Shown here: positions 1 to 6,763 of the stretch, piece by piece | Layout of the letters: the number at the start of each line of letters is the position of its first letter | Position numbering within the stretch: the first letter of the stretch is position 1 | NCBI GenBank assembly: GCA_012727685.1 | Contig: JAAYGO010000049.1 | Location: forward strand, 1-7,052 | Reading direction: 5' to 3' | Length of the DNA stretch: 7,052 nt | Origin: Bacillota bacterium | Lineage (GTDB): Bacteria > Bacillota > Dethiobacteria > DTU022 | Translations under genes and position numbers: made by a program | Notes under the pieces: generated by a model | Seen by the model: the letters and a program-made list of their open reading frames with translations, nothing else | What the model was told of the DNA's origin: nothing | The model's database searches: none

Positions 1-69
1 GCATTACATCCTAGCCGATGGGGAGCGGCCGCCTCTTTGGTAAAGATCTGCATTGCTTTTCATTTGAAA

Positions 70-98
70 AGAGCATCGACTTGTGGTAAAAATATAAT
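70..98 (+). promoter_or_regulatory. Weak candidate promoter for pckG
   Basis: A perfect TATAAT hexamer lies at 93-98 in an AT-rich stretch. The hexamer 17 bases upstream (70-75, AGAGCA) does not resemble TTGACA. If used, this promoter would give a leader of roughly 150 bases before pckG and would place the terminator-like hairpin at 145-179 inside that leader. A single consensus -10 box in AT-rich DNA can occur by chance. The poor -35 means it would need an activator or is not used. Confidence 0.28.
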
Positions 99-144
99 AA
101 TTTAAAGATCGCGCCTTTTGTTTGGTGCTTCTTAAAACCGGCCT

Positions 145-179
145 GGCCGCTGGTAAATGCGGCGGAGCGGTCCTTTTTT
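145..179 (+). terminator. Terminator-like hairpin upstream of pckG
   Basis: GGCCGCT (145-151) can pair with AGCGG-T-CC (166-173), giving seven base pairs with one bulged T, followed directly by six Ts (174-179). The loop is long (14 bases). A competing small stem, CCGC (147-150) with GCGG (159-162), uses the same 5' arm. It could end a plus-strand gene left of the window, or act as an attenuator in the pckG leader. Only the stem and T-run are seen; either role is an inference. Confidence 0.4.
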
Positions 180-189
180 ACCTCGCCTG

Positions 190-206
190 TTTTGTTAAAA
201 ACAAAA
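190..206. repeat. Short perfect inverted repeat in the pckG leader
   Basis: TTTTGTT (190-196) and AACAAAA (200-206) form a perfect 7+7 inverted repeat around AAA, about 50 bases before the pckG start codon. It has the size and symmetry of a repressor or activator site, but in AT-rich DNA such a palindrome can also arise by chance. No regulator is encoded nearby to link it to. Confidence 0.25.
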
Positions 207-254
207 TAAGAAAGCGGAATTATTCTAATAATCAAACTAGGAAGGGTAATAAAG

Positions 255-2048
255 ATGGAAAACAAGATGCTACAAAACTGGGTTCAAGAGATGGCCCAAC
301 TGTGCAAACCGGAGCAGATTGTCTGGATTGATGGGAGCCGGGAACAAAAAGAAGCCCTGGAACGAGAAGCCGTAGCCTCGGGGGAACTGATCCGCCTTGA
401 CCAGAGGAAATGGCCGGGATGCTTCTACCATCGCACTGCGGTCAACGACGTCGCCCGCACCGAAAATCTTACTTATATCTGCACGCGCCGCGAAGAAGAC
501 GCCGGGCCAACCAACAACTGGATGGATCCGCAGGAGGCCTACCGCCAGGCCGGCGAATACTTTAACGGCGCCATGCGCGGCCGGACCATGTACGTGGTCC
601 CCTTTTCGATGGGGCCCATCGGCTCGCCTTTTAGTAAAATCGGCGTCGAGTTGACCGACAGCATCTATGTTGTTTTAAACATGCTGATCGTAACCAGGGC
701 CGGCCGGGAAGTGCTCGCTGCGCTCGGCCCGGACGGCGATTTTACTCGCTGCCTGCACAGCAAAGCCGATCTGGATATCAACAAGCGGCTCATCCTGCAC
801 TTTCCCGAAGATAACACCATCTGGAGCGTCGGCTCCGGTTACGGCGGCAATGTTCTGTTGGGCAAAAAGTGCCTCAGCCTACGCATCGCCAGCTACCTCG
901 GGCTGCACGAAGGCTGGCTGGCGGAGCACATGCTGATTATGGGTGTTGAGGATCCCTCCGGCAGGGTTGACTACCTGGCCGCAGCCTTCCCCAGCGCGTG
1001 CGGCAAGACGAACCTGGCCATGCTCGTGCCTCCAAAACCTTTCCGCGACCGCGGCTACAAGATCTGGACTGTAGGCGACGACATCGCCTGGATCAGGTTG
1101 GGGGAAGACGGCCGCCTCTGGGCCGTTAATCCGGAAAGCGGCCTTTTCGGCGTGGCCCCGGGGACCAATTCCCGGTCGAACCCCAACGCCCTGGCCACAA
1201 TCCGCCAGAACACCATTTTTACCAACGTGCTTCTGACCGACGACGGCGATGTGTGGTGGGAACAGGGCGAAGGTGAACCGCCCGCCGCAGGAATCGCCTG
1301 GGACGGAAGCCGCTGGAAACCGGGCCTGGCCGACGCCGCAGGCAATCCCCTGCCCGGCGCCCATCCCAATGCGCGCTTTACGGCGCCTCTGGCCCAGTGC
1401 CCGATTGTTTCTCCGGAGTGGGAGAATCCGCAGGGGGTCCCCCTTTCAGCCATTGTTTTTGGCGGGCGCCGCTCGACCCTGGTTCCCCTGGTCTTTGAAA
1501 CCTTCGACTGGCGGCACGGTGTCTATACCGGCGCGACCATGTCTTCGGAGCTGACCGCCGCGCAGTTTGGCACCCTGGGCAAAGTGCGGCGCGATCCCAT
1601 GGCCATGCTGCCCTTCTGCGGCTACAACATGGCCGATTACTTCAGGCACTGGCTGGAGATGGGGCGCCGCATACCCAGGCCGCCGCGCATCTTCCATGTC
1701 AACTGGTTCCGCAAAGATGCCAGCGGCAGTTTCCTCTGGCCCGGCTTCGGCGACAACCTGCGCGTCCTCGATTGGATCCTGCGCCGCTCCAGGGGAGAAG
1801 CCGGTGCGATCGAAACACCGCTGGGCTATATTCCCGCTCCCGGGGAGCTCAATCTGGAAGGATTGGATCTACCTGCCGGGGCCATGGAACAGCTATTGGC
1901 AGTGGACCGCGACCTGTGGCTGGAAGAACTGGCCGAGCACCGCCGCTTCTTCGAACAATTCGGATCGCGCTTGCCCAGTGAATTGTTGGAAGAAAACAAA
2001 GCCCTGGAAAACAGGCTTAAAAACTATTCGTCGCGCTCGGCCTCCTGA
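255..2048 (+). CDS. pckG: Phosphoenolpyruvate carboxykinase (GTP)
   Basis: Cytosolic enzyme interconverting oxaloacetate + GTP and PEP + GDP + CO2, at the entry to gluconeogenesis or, in some anaerobes, in the PEP-carboxylating direction. The 597 residues match the usual length of the GTP-type family. Visible motifs, in order: VAR (R68) and GRTMYVVPFSMGP (109-121) of the substrate domain; GYGGN (195-199) and GKK (203-205); H225, a probable metal ligand; the P-loop FPSACGKTN (245-253) with the hyperreactive-type Cys249 and Lys251-Thr252; metal-binding GDD (274-276); FGGRR (402-406); and the guanine pocket NWF...SFLWPGFGDN (483-501) with Phe485, Phe493, Phe498 and Asn501. That pocket separates it from the unrelated-sequence ATP type. 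The ATG follows AGGAAGGG (239-246) by eight bases. It appears monocistronic, with a hairpin just after the stop. No key residue is missing. Confidence 0.97.
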   Translation: MENKMLQNWVQEMAQLCKPEQIVWIDGSREQKEALEREAVASGELIRLDQRKWPGCFYHRTAVNDVARTENLTYICTRREEDAGPTNNWMDPQEAYRQAGEYFNGAMRGRTMYVVPFSMGPIGSPFSKIGVELTDSIYVVLNMLIVTRAGREVLAALGPDGDFTRCLHSKADLDINKRLILHFPEDNTIWSVGSGYGGNVLLGKKCLSLRIASYLGLHEGWLAEHMLIMGVEDPSGRVDYLAAAFPSACGKTNLAMLVPPKPFRDRGYKIWTVGDDIAWIRLGEDGRLWAVNPESGLFGVAPGTNSRSNPNALATIRQNTIFTNVLLTDDGDVWWEQGEGEPPAAGIAWDGSRWKPGLADAAGNPLPGAHPNARFTAPLAQCPIVSPEWENPQGVPLSAIVFGGRRSTLVPLVFETFDWRHGVYTGATMSSELTAAQFGTLGKVRRDPMAMLPFCGYNMADYFRHWLEMGRRIPRPPRIFHVNWFRKDASGSFLWPGFGDNLRVLDWILRRSRGEAGAIETPLGYIPAPGELNLEGLDLPAGAMEQLLAVDRDLWLEELAEHRRFFEQFGSRLPSELLEENKALENRLKNYSSRSAS

Positions 2049-2062
2049 GTAAAACCACATTC

Positions 2063-2087
2063 GGGGCTGCCTCAAAAGGGCAGCCCC
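2063..2087 (+). terminator. Hairpin terminator after pckG
   Basis: GGGGCTGCC (2063-2071) pairs perfectly with GGCAGCCCC (2079-2087), giving nine base pairs with a seven-base loop, starting 15 bases after the pckG stop codon. The downstream tail is only moderately T-rich (TTGCTGGTTT), so termination may be incomplete or the hairpin may mainly stabilise the 3' end. Position and stem strength support a terminator for pckG. Confidence 0.7.
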
Positions 2088-2123
2088 TTGCTGGTTTCCC
2101 TGGTTCCTTCTTGCTAAAAGCAC

Positions 2124-2150
2124 TTGTCACTGAGACCTGCCCGTTATAAT
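2124..2150 (+). promoter_or_regulatory. Sigma-70/sigma-A-type promoter for the 319-residue gene
   Basis: TTGTCA (2124-2129, five of six consensus bases) and a perfect TATAAT (2145-2150) are separated by 15 bases, shorter than the preferred 17. It lies after the pckG terminator and about 110 bases before the start codon at 2258. The predicted transcription start, around 2157, falls inside the heptamer array that begins two bases after the -10 box, so the repeat would form the 5' end of the transcript. It may also serve metF. Confidence 0.5.
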
Positions 2151-2151
2151 T

Positions 2152-2187
2152 CTCACCTCTAACCTCCCACCTCTCACTTCCCATCTC
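2152..2187. repeat. Tandem heptamer array, five copies (left arm)
   Basis: Five consecutive degenerate 7-base units are visible: CTCACCT, CTAACCT, CCCACCT, CTCACTT and CCCATCT (2152-2186), plus one extra C. Bases 2164-2187 match the reverse complement of 3218-3241 at 21 of 24 positions, so the same element lies in opposite orientation on either side of the 319-residue gene. It has the look of short tandemly repeated repetitive (STRR-type) heptamers known from cyanobacterial intergenic regions. Belonging to a dispersed family in this genome is an inference. Confidence 0.75.
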
Positions 2188-2242
2188 GCCGTATCTTATG
2201 GCGAAAACAGGGGAAAGTAAAAAAGAAAAATCCTGATCAGGC

Positions 2243-2250
2243 AAGGTGAT
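2243..2250 (+). promoter_or_regulatory. Ribosome binding site that decides the start of the 319-residue gene
   Basis: AAGGTGAT matches the anti-Shine-Dalgarno complement over its AGGTGAT part and ends seven bases before the ATG at 2258. An upstream in-frame GTG at 2246 lies inside this site and has no good site of its own, so the ATG is preferred. A perfect 10-base palindrome, CCTGATCAGG (2232-2241), abuts the site on the 5' side and could influence access to it, though that is speculative. Confidence 0.6.
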
Positions 2251-2257
2251 TGAAGTA

Positions 2258-3217
2258 ATGCCAGTAAAACTGGAAAAACGGCAGCAACAGATCGATATCC
2301 GGGAAGCATTTAATATTTGGGATGTATTAAACTCTAAATATATCGCCGTGGAACGGCTCTTGACCTGGGATAACCTGGCCCATGATCTTGATTTAAAGCA
2401 TGTCATTAACAAGGCCCTGAAATCCCTCGAAAAAAACATTGCCACCCTGGAAAAACTGGCAGCCCAATATGCCGTGAAAACACCCGACCGGAACAGGAGT
2501 AATGTTGTCTTTTCAGGCGCGCAGCAGCTTACAACCGACGAGTTTATTGCCATGGACCTTTTCCTCTATTACCAGAGCCATATCGAAAACCTCTCCCGGG
2601 TTTTACGCTCAAGCGTAACCAATGATTCAATCCGCTCCGTCATTAAAAATATGGCCTTAAAGACCATTGACGAAACAGATACCCTGGTCAAATATCTTAA
2701 AACTAAAGGCTGGCTCTCCACCCCGCCTTTGTATAAGCATATACCGTTAGAGACCAGTGAAAGCCTGGGCGTAGCCGATGCAGCCAACCTGTGGGACCAT
2801 CTGACCCTGCGCTATGACAATATTAGAACAACCGAATATTTCATCAGCATTGCCCACGATCTTGATTTCAAATCTATTTTAAAAATGGGGCTCTCCCATT
2901 TGCAAAACCAGGCCAAAATACTGGAAGCAGAACACCGGCGCTACGGGATCCCCTTGCCGAAAAAACCGGCCAGGGTAACCCTGACCCTTACCAATACCGA
3001 GGTTTTGGAAGATGACTACATGTACCGCATCCTGGTCAACGCCCTGCAGGGCGCGGCGATCATGCACGCCCAATTCTACAAGGAATCGGTCATTTGCGAG
3101 CGGATCAGGGCTATTTTCAAGGATTTTCTCAAGGACGAACTGGGCCTGATCGATCAATTCCTCAAATTTGGCAAGTTGAAAGGGTGGCTTAACCCGGTGC
3201 CGGCCTACGGACCCTGA
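2258..3217 (+). CDS. Two-repeat all-helical protein, DUF3231-like
   Basis: A 319-residue, probably cytoplasmic helical protein with no signal peptide or membrane segment. It consists of two homologous halves, residues 17-159 and 175-317. Matching landmarks are all offset by exactly 158 residues: WD (21/179), Tyr28/186, AHDLD (41/199), LE (64/222), Tyr71/229, IR (125/283), GWL (151/309) and Tyr159/317. The repeat pattern (helices, a central aspartate before a helix, a C-terminal K-x-K-G-W-L...P-x-Y) resembles the DUF3231 / spore-coat CotF-like ferritin-fold proteins of Bacillota, which are often duplicated; this is recalled from family character, not from a search. No conserved ExxH metal pair is shared by both halves; the only one seen is E223-x-x-H226. 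Function is unknown. An alternative start is GTG 2246 (four extra residues). It lies 58 bases before metF in the same direction and is bracketed by heptamer arrays. Confidence 0.85.
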   Translation: MPVKLEKRQQQIDIREAFNIWDVLNSKYIAVERLLTWDNLAHDLDLKHVINKALKSLEKNIATLEKLAAQYAVKTPDRNRSNVVFSGAQQLTTDEFIAMDLFLYYQSHIENLSRVLRSSVTNDSIRSVIKNMALKTIDETDTLVKYLKTKGWLSTPPLYKHIPLETSESLGVADAANLWDHLTLRYDNIRTTEYFISIAHDLDFKSILKMGLSHLQNQAKILEAEHRRYGIPLPKKPARVTLTLTNTEVLEDDYMYRILVNALQGAAIMHAQFYKESVICERIRAIFKDFLKDELGLIDQFLKFGKLKGWLNPVPAYGP

Positions 3218-3241
3218 GAGATGAGAAGTGAGAGGCGAGAG
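3215..3241. repeat. Tandem heptamer array, right arm, inverted relative to the left arm
   Basis: On the minus strand this reads CTCGCCT, CTCACTT, CTCATCT and a partial CTCA, the same heptamer as at 2152-2187 but in the opposite orientation. On the plus strand the units appear as AGATGAG, AAGTGAG and AGGCGAG. The TGA stop of the 319-residue gene (3215-3217) forms the edge of the array. The array ends 34 bases before the metF start and contains no terminator, which leaves cotranscription with metF possible. Confidence 0.72.
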
Positions 3242-3275
3242 CCATGAATGGCAACGATACCGGGGAGGCTAAACG

Positions 3276-4154
3276 ATGAAGGTAACTGAGATCATGCGCC
3301 GGAAAATGTGTTTTTCCTTTGAGGTATTCCCCCCTAAAGCGGAGCAGCCGCTGGAGCCGCTGCTGCAAACCCTGGAACACCTTTACCGCTATGAACCGGA
3401 CTTTGTCAGTTGCACCTACGGCGCCGGCGGAACCAATGCCGGCCGCAATGTGGCGTTCTGCCAGGCCATCAAAGAGAGCGGCCGCACCATTCCAGTGACC
3501 CACTACACCTGTATCGGCAATTCCCGGGAGCAAATCAAGGCGGACCTGCAGCGCTACCTCTCCCTTTCCGTGGATCATATCCTGGCCTTGAGAGGCGATT
3601 TCCCCAAAGGGTGGACAGAGACCATGGGCGACTTTGACTATGCCAACGAACTGGTTGAATTTATTAAAGAAAACTTTCCGCAGTTTACGATTGCGGTGGC
3701 CGGCTACCCGGAAAAACATTTCCAGGCCCCCTCTTTGGAGGCCGATATCGCCCATCTCCGGGTAAAACAGGATGCCGGCGCCGATTTCATCATGACCCAG
3801 CTCTGCTATGACCTGGATCAATTTAGACGATGGATGGAAAAGATCCGCCAGGCTGGGATCCACCTGCCGATCGACGCCGGAGTGATGCCCGTTTTAACCA
3901 AGGAGCCGACCATCCGCATGGCCGTATCCAACGGCAGCGCCGTGCCCCGGGAGCTGGCCGAACTGATCGCCCGCTACGGGGAAAACCCGGAGGATTTTAA
4001 GAAGGCGGGCAAGGAATACACCGTGCGTTTAATCTACGAGTTTGTCAACGCCGGTATTGACGGGCTGCACATTTATACCTTGAACAGGTGGCAGGATGTC
4101 TCCGAGATCCTGGAGGCCTCCGGCATTCGAGGGAAAATAAGGAGCGGGGAGTAA
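3276..4154 (+). CDS. metF: 5,10-methylenetetrahydrofolate reductase (MetF)
   Basis: Flavoprotein TIM barrel that reduces 5,10-methylene-THF to 5-methyl-THF, feeding methionine synthesis and, in acetogens, the methyl branch of the Wood-Ljungdahl pathway. The 292 residues match the E. coli enzyme (296). Visible: FSFEVFPPK (13-21) with Glu16, equivalent to the E. coli proton donor Glu28; TYGAGG (47-52); LALRGD (103-108) with Asp108, equivalent to Asp120 at the FAD; AGYPE (142-146); KQDAGADFIMTQ (164-175) with Gln175, equivalent to Gln183; and DGLHIYTLN (262-270). The ATG follows GGGGAGG (3262-3268) by seven bases. It could share a transcript with the 319-residue gene upstream. No metV-type partner or other folate gene lies in the window, so the electron donor cannot be inferred from context. 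It converges with the capA-like gene, with 14 bases between stop codons and no clear terminator. Confidence 0.95.
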   Translation: MKVTEIMRRKMCFSFEVFPPKAEQPLEPLLQTLEHLYRYEPDFVSCTYGAGGTNAGRNVAFCQAIKESGRTIPVTHYTCIGNSREQIKADLQRYLSLSVDHILALRGDFPKGWTETMGDFDYANELVEFIKENFPQFTIAVAGYPEKHFQAPSLEADIAHLRVKQDAGADFIMTQLCYDLDQFRRWMEKIRQAGIHLPIDAGVMPVLTKEPTIRMAVSNGSAVPRELAELIARYGENPEDFKKAGKEYTVRLIYEFVNAGIDGLHIYTLNRWQDVSEILEASGIRGKIRSGE

Positions 4155-4168
4155 GTTTCAGGCCCCAA

Positions 4169-5431
4169 TTACCGCTTCAAGAAATCGGCTTTCCGGGCTG
4201 TAAAATCATAGCGTTCCATGATTTCCAGGATCGCGTCATACTGGGCTTTGATCGTTTCCACGCGTTCGGCACTATGATGATACTTTTCCGGGGGTTCGGC
4301 CAGGATTTGCGGTACCGGGATCACCCGGTGGCGCCAGTTGATCTGGCACAGGTTTACTACGTAGTTCACATCCTCAATCCAGGCTTCCCCGCTGTGCATA
4401 TCCTTGGCCAAGTCGATTTGGGCCAGGATCCCGTAGCGGGTCAAATCGGTGGGAACCCCTTCTGTCAGGTGCTGGTTGGTGCAGAAATTGCCCAGGGCGT
4501 AGATGACCACCGCTTTGTGCGTCGTGCCGTCTGCCAGGGGCACGCTGATCAAATCGATGGGCTGCAGCACGTGGCTGTGCGTGCCGATGATCAGATCGGC
4601 ACCCGCCCTGGCCAGCTCCACCGCCATCTCCTTCTGCCGCGCGGTGGGTTCGTGTTCGTATTCCAGCCCCCAGTGCAGGTAGAGGGCGACCAGGTCGGCC
4701 CCCGCTGCCCGGGCGGCCTTGATGTCGCTGATCAGCGGCTCAATGGTATAAAACTCAGGAATATAGTTGATGGCATACTCGTGCCCCTCCGGGGGCAAAA
4801 AGCCGTTGGTGTTGTAAGTGTAAGAGATGAAGCCCACCTTGATCCCGTTGATATCCCTGATATAAGGGGTATTCCGCTCCTCCCAGCTCTTGTGGATGCC
4901 GATCAGATCGATGCCGAGGGCCCGGACATTGTCAATGGTCACCATCAAACCTTCGTAGCCGCGGTCCATGATGTGGTTGTTGGCCGCATTGAAGAGATCG
5001 AAACCGGCCCATTTCAGGGCTTCCGAGACCGCGAGGGGAGAATTGAAGGTGGGATAGGCGGAGTAGCCGCCCATTTCAGGACCGGCCTGGGCCGTTTCCA
5101 GGGTCACCACGGCCAGGTCCGCCGCCTCCACCAGGGGCTTGATCACTTCAAAGCTGGGGGTAAAATCATATCTGCCGTCACCGAGATAGGCCTGGTCGAG
5201 CTGCGGCGAGTGGGGATAAATAGCCCCCGCCGAAACGATGGTGGCGGTGCGGATATCGGGAACTGCGGGACTTTCCTCCGCTTCCGGTTCGCTCTCTTCC
5301 GCGGGCGGATCTGCAGGCGGCGAGAGCTCGCTTCCATTCTGCCGCTGCCTGACATGGCTCCCCGCGTAGATGCCGAGCAGGAAAAATATGATGATCAAAA
5401 GCAATATTCCCAGCCATTGGATGCGGCGCAC
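4169..5431 (-). CDS. Membrane-anchored CapA-family protein (metallophosphatase fold)
   Basis: A 420-residue protein of the CapA/PgsA (PGA_cap) family; founding members act in poly-gamma-glutamate export, but many homologues are of unknown substrate. The N-terminal hydrophobic segment (about 6-24) is followed by a Pro/Glu-rich linker (36-58), so the catalytic-fold domain should sit outside the membrane. Family motifs seen: HSPQL (74-78), YDFTPSFE (88-95), TLET (110-113), YPTFNSP (126-132), NNHIMDRG (151-158), HWGLEYEHEP (253-262), GTHSHVLQP (283-291) and YALGNF (311-316). Odd points: the canonical G-D-[IV]-M motif reads G-A-I-Y, so the conserved Asp is Ala70, and the Asn of NLET is Thr110. The start is GTG, nine bases after a GGAG core within AGAAGGAG (5441-5448). 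It lies downstream of the traB-like gene in the same direction, across a 126-base gap. Catalytic activity is uncertain. Confidence 0.9.
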   Translation of the reverse strand: MRRIQWLGILLLIIIFFLLGIYAGSHVRQRQNGSELSPPADPPAEESEPEAEESPAVPDIRTATIVSAGAIYPHSPQLDQAYLGDGRYDFTPSFEVIKPLVEAADLAVVTLETAQAGPEMGGYSAYPTFNSPLAVSEALKWAGFDLFNAANNHIMDRGYEGLMVTIDNVRALGIDLIGIHKSWEERNTPYIRDINGIKVGFISYTYNTNGFLPPEGHEYAINYIPEFYTIEPLISDIKAARAAGADLVALYLHWGLEYEHEPTARQKEMAVELARAGADLIIGTHSHVLQPIDLISVPLADGTTHKAVVIYALGNFCTNQHLTEGVPTDLTRYGILAQIDLAKDMHSGEAWIEDVNYVVNLCQINWRHRVIPVPQILAEPPEKYHHSAERVETIKAQYDAILEIMERYDFTARKADFLKR

Positions 5432-5557
5432 CTGGCCTCACTCCTTCTATCCTAAAAAATGCGGCAGCCGGATTCAGCTCCCCCTCACCCTGACCCTGTG
5501 GCAACTTCGCACTAGCCCTCCCTGCTGGCGGGGCATGGTGGTCTACAATGCAATTAC

Positions 5558-6754
5558 TTAAAAAAAAGTGCCAATGAACCGGTTTACTATCTCGGCGCCC
5601 CCGATAATGGTGCCGGCGGTGCTGCCCAGGTTGACACAGGCCACCACCAGCAGGATGCGGGTCACCCGATTGCGCCAGAATCCTTTCAGCGAATGGATAT
5701 CATCGGCTAAATCCTCAAAATCGCCCACCTGCGGTTTCCGCAGCAGGGCTTCCGCCAGCCCGGCAAACCAGCCGGCTGCCAGCAGCGGGCTCAGGGAGCT
5801 GATTGGCGCCACGACAAACGCGATCAAGAGGGAGAGGGGATGGGCCAGCGCGATCAGGGCTCCCACCGCACCAAGGGAACCGTTCCAGAGTACCCAGGAG
5901 ATGACCTGGGCGGCCCCTATGGCCGTGTCCACAGAAAAAGTGGCGACGATGAGGGCGACGATGGCTGCCGGGATGCTCCAGGCGATGACCCTGGTCACCC
6001 TGGACGGCGGAGGCACTTTGGAGAGTTCATCCAGGTCATGGTCGCGGTAAATCTCTTTCTTGATGCCGGGAATATGACCGGCGCCCAGCACGGCCACCAC
6101 CTTCGCGCCGGGGGCGGCCTTGATTTTTTGGGCCAGGTAGCGGTCCCGCTCATCGATCAAGATCGATTTGAGCTGCGGAAAGGAGCGCGCCAGCTCCTCC
6201 AGGGCGGCGCTGAGAATATCCTTGCCCTTCATCGCCTCGATATCTTCTTCGCTCAGCTCTTCCTCGTAGAATATGCTTAAGGTCAGTTGAAAAAAGAGCT
6301 TAAGCTTGCCCCAGAAGCCGAGCTTTCGCCAGAGCCGCAGCATGGTCACCTGGATATCCCGGTCTGCCAGGCAGAGCTCGGCCCCTACCGCTTTGGCAGA
6401 GGCAATGCCCTGGATCATCTCCTGGCCCGGGTTGATGCCGAATTTTTTGGCCAGCCTTTTCTGGTAAGAGGACAACACCAGGTTGGCCAGGAGCAGCAGC
6501 GCCTTGCGCTCCTTGATGATCTTGACGATATCGGTTTTTTTCCAGCGCTCTGCATCGGTAATCGCCCGGTAGCGGGCCGGGCAGAGCTCGATGCAGACCG
6601 TATCGGGCTTTTCGCTTTCAATGATGGCCTCGACTTCCGCGGCGCTTTGCCGGGAAACATGGGCGGTGCCGACCAGGATCAACTGGCGTCCGCCAAGATC
6701 GAGCCGGTGCACGTTCTCGCTTGTCAATGGACCACTTCCCGCTTCTTTTTTCAT
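5558..6754 (-). CDS. TraB/PrgY-family membrane protein
   Basis: A 398-residue member of the TraB/PrgY (TraB-PrgY-GumN, Tiki-related) family. Enterococcal PrgY/TraB dampens self-made peptide pheromone; a peptidase-like role is proposed for relatives, but substrates of most bacterial members are unknown. Conserved family signatures: the first GxxH in VGTAHVS (28-34, Gly29/His32); IELC..R (55-61, Glu56/Arg61); ADRD (130-133); DER (201-203); and the second GxxH in LGAGHIPG (223-230, Gly224/His227). The C-terminal half is hydrophobic, with about four membrane segments (near 256-274, 294-316, 320-337 and 365-388) separated by a charged loop (338-360), typical of the family. The ATG has no good ribosome binding site: only GTGGCAGC precedes it, with a TATAAT ten bases upstream. 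The gene lies 49 bases beyond the stop of the mini-ORF and could be reached by terminator readthrough. No pheromone peptide or conjugation gene is evident nearby. Confidence 0.92.
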   Translation of the reverse strand: MKKEAGSGPLTSENVHRLDLGGRQLILVGTAHVSRQSAAEVEAIIESEKPDTVCIELCPARYRAITDAERWKKTDIVKIIKERKALLLLANLVLSSYQKRLAKKFGINPGQEMIQGIASAKAVGAELCLADRDIQVTMLRLWRKLGFWGKLKLFFQLTLSIFYEEELSEEDIEAMKGKDILSAALEELARSFPQLKSILIDERDRYLAQKIKAAPGAKVVAVLGAGHIPGIKKEIYRDHDLDELSKVPPPSRVTRVIAWSIPAAIVALIVATFSVDTAIGAAQVISWVLWNGSLGAVGALIALAHPLSLLIAFVVAPISSLSPLLAAGWFAGLAEALLRKPQVGDFEDLADDIHSLKGFWRNRVTRILLVVACVNLGSTAGTIIGGAEIVNRFIGTFF

Positions 6755-6763
6755 GCTGCCACA

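Noticed and set aside
25..32. GCGGCCGC (NotI site) at 25-32 as a sign of a cloning junction
   Set aside because: A similar GC-rich octamer context occurs within metF near 3478, and nothing else suggests vector sequence; it is natural GC-rich DNA.
2..43. An open plus-strand frame ending in TAA at 41-43 that could be the 3' end of an upstream gene
   Set aside because: Only 13 residues (HYILADGERPPLW) are visible with no recognisable motif, and another frame stays open to 105, so there is no basis for choosing between them.
879..1364. Long minus-strand open frames inside pckG (also 1055-1453), and plus-strand frames at 397-654, 1249-1554 and 1567-2052
   Set aside because: They are low-complexity, Arg/Pro/Ala-rich shadows of the GC-rich pckG coding strand, with no motifs or ribosome sites.
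2186..2204. TCGCC/GGCGA hairpin after the left heptamer array
   Set aside because: Five base pairs with a nine-base loop and no T-run or start-site context; too weak to annotate.
4146..4166. GGGG...CCCC as a bidirectional terminator between the convergent metF and capA-like genes
   Set aside because: Only four base pairs with a 13-base loop and no T-run on either strand.
4088..5455. A 455-codon plus-strand frame opposite the capA-like gene
   Set aside because: The minus-strand frame has clear CapA motifs, a signal anchor and a ribosome site; the plus-strand frame is its antisense shadow, rich in His, Asp and Val.
5432..5557. Terminator or promoter in the traB-capA spacer, including a CCCTCA/CCCTGA/CCCTGT triple hexamer at 5482-5499 and a TAGGAT box near the capA ribosome site
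   Set aside because: GC-rich stretches give only 3-4 bp stems without a T-run, no -35 accompanies the TAGGAT, and three degenerate hexamers are too few to call a repeat. I see nothing firm here beyond the capA ribosome site.
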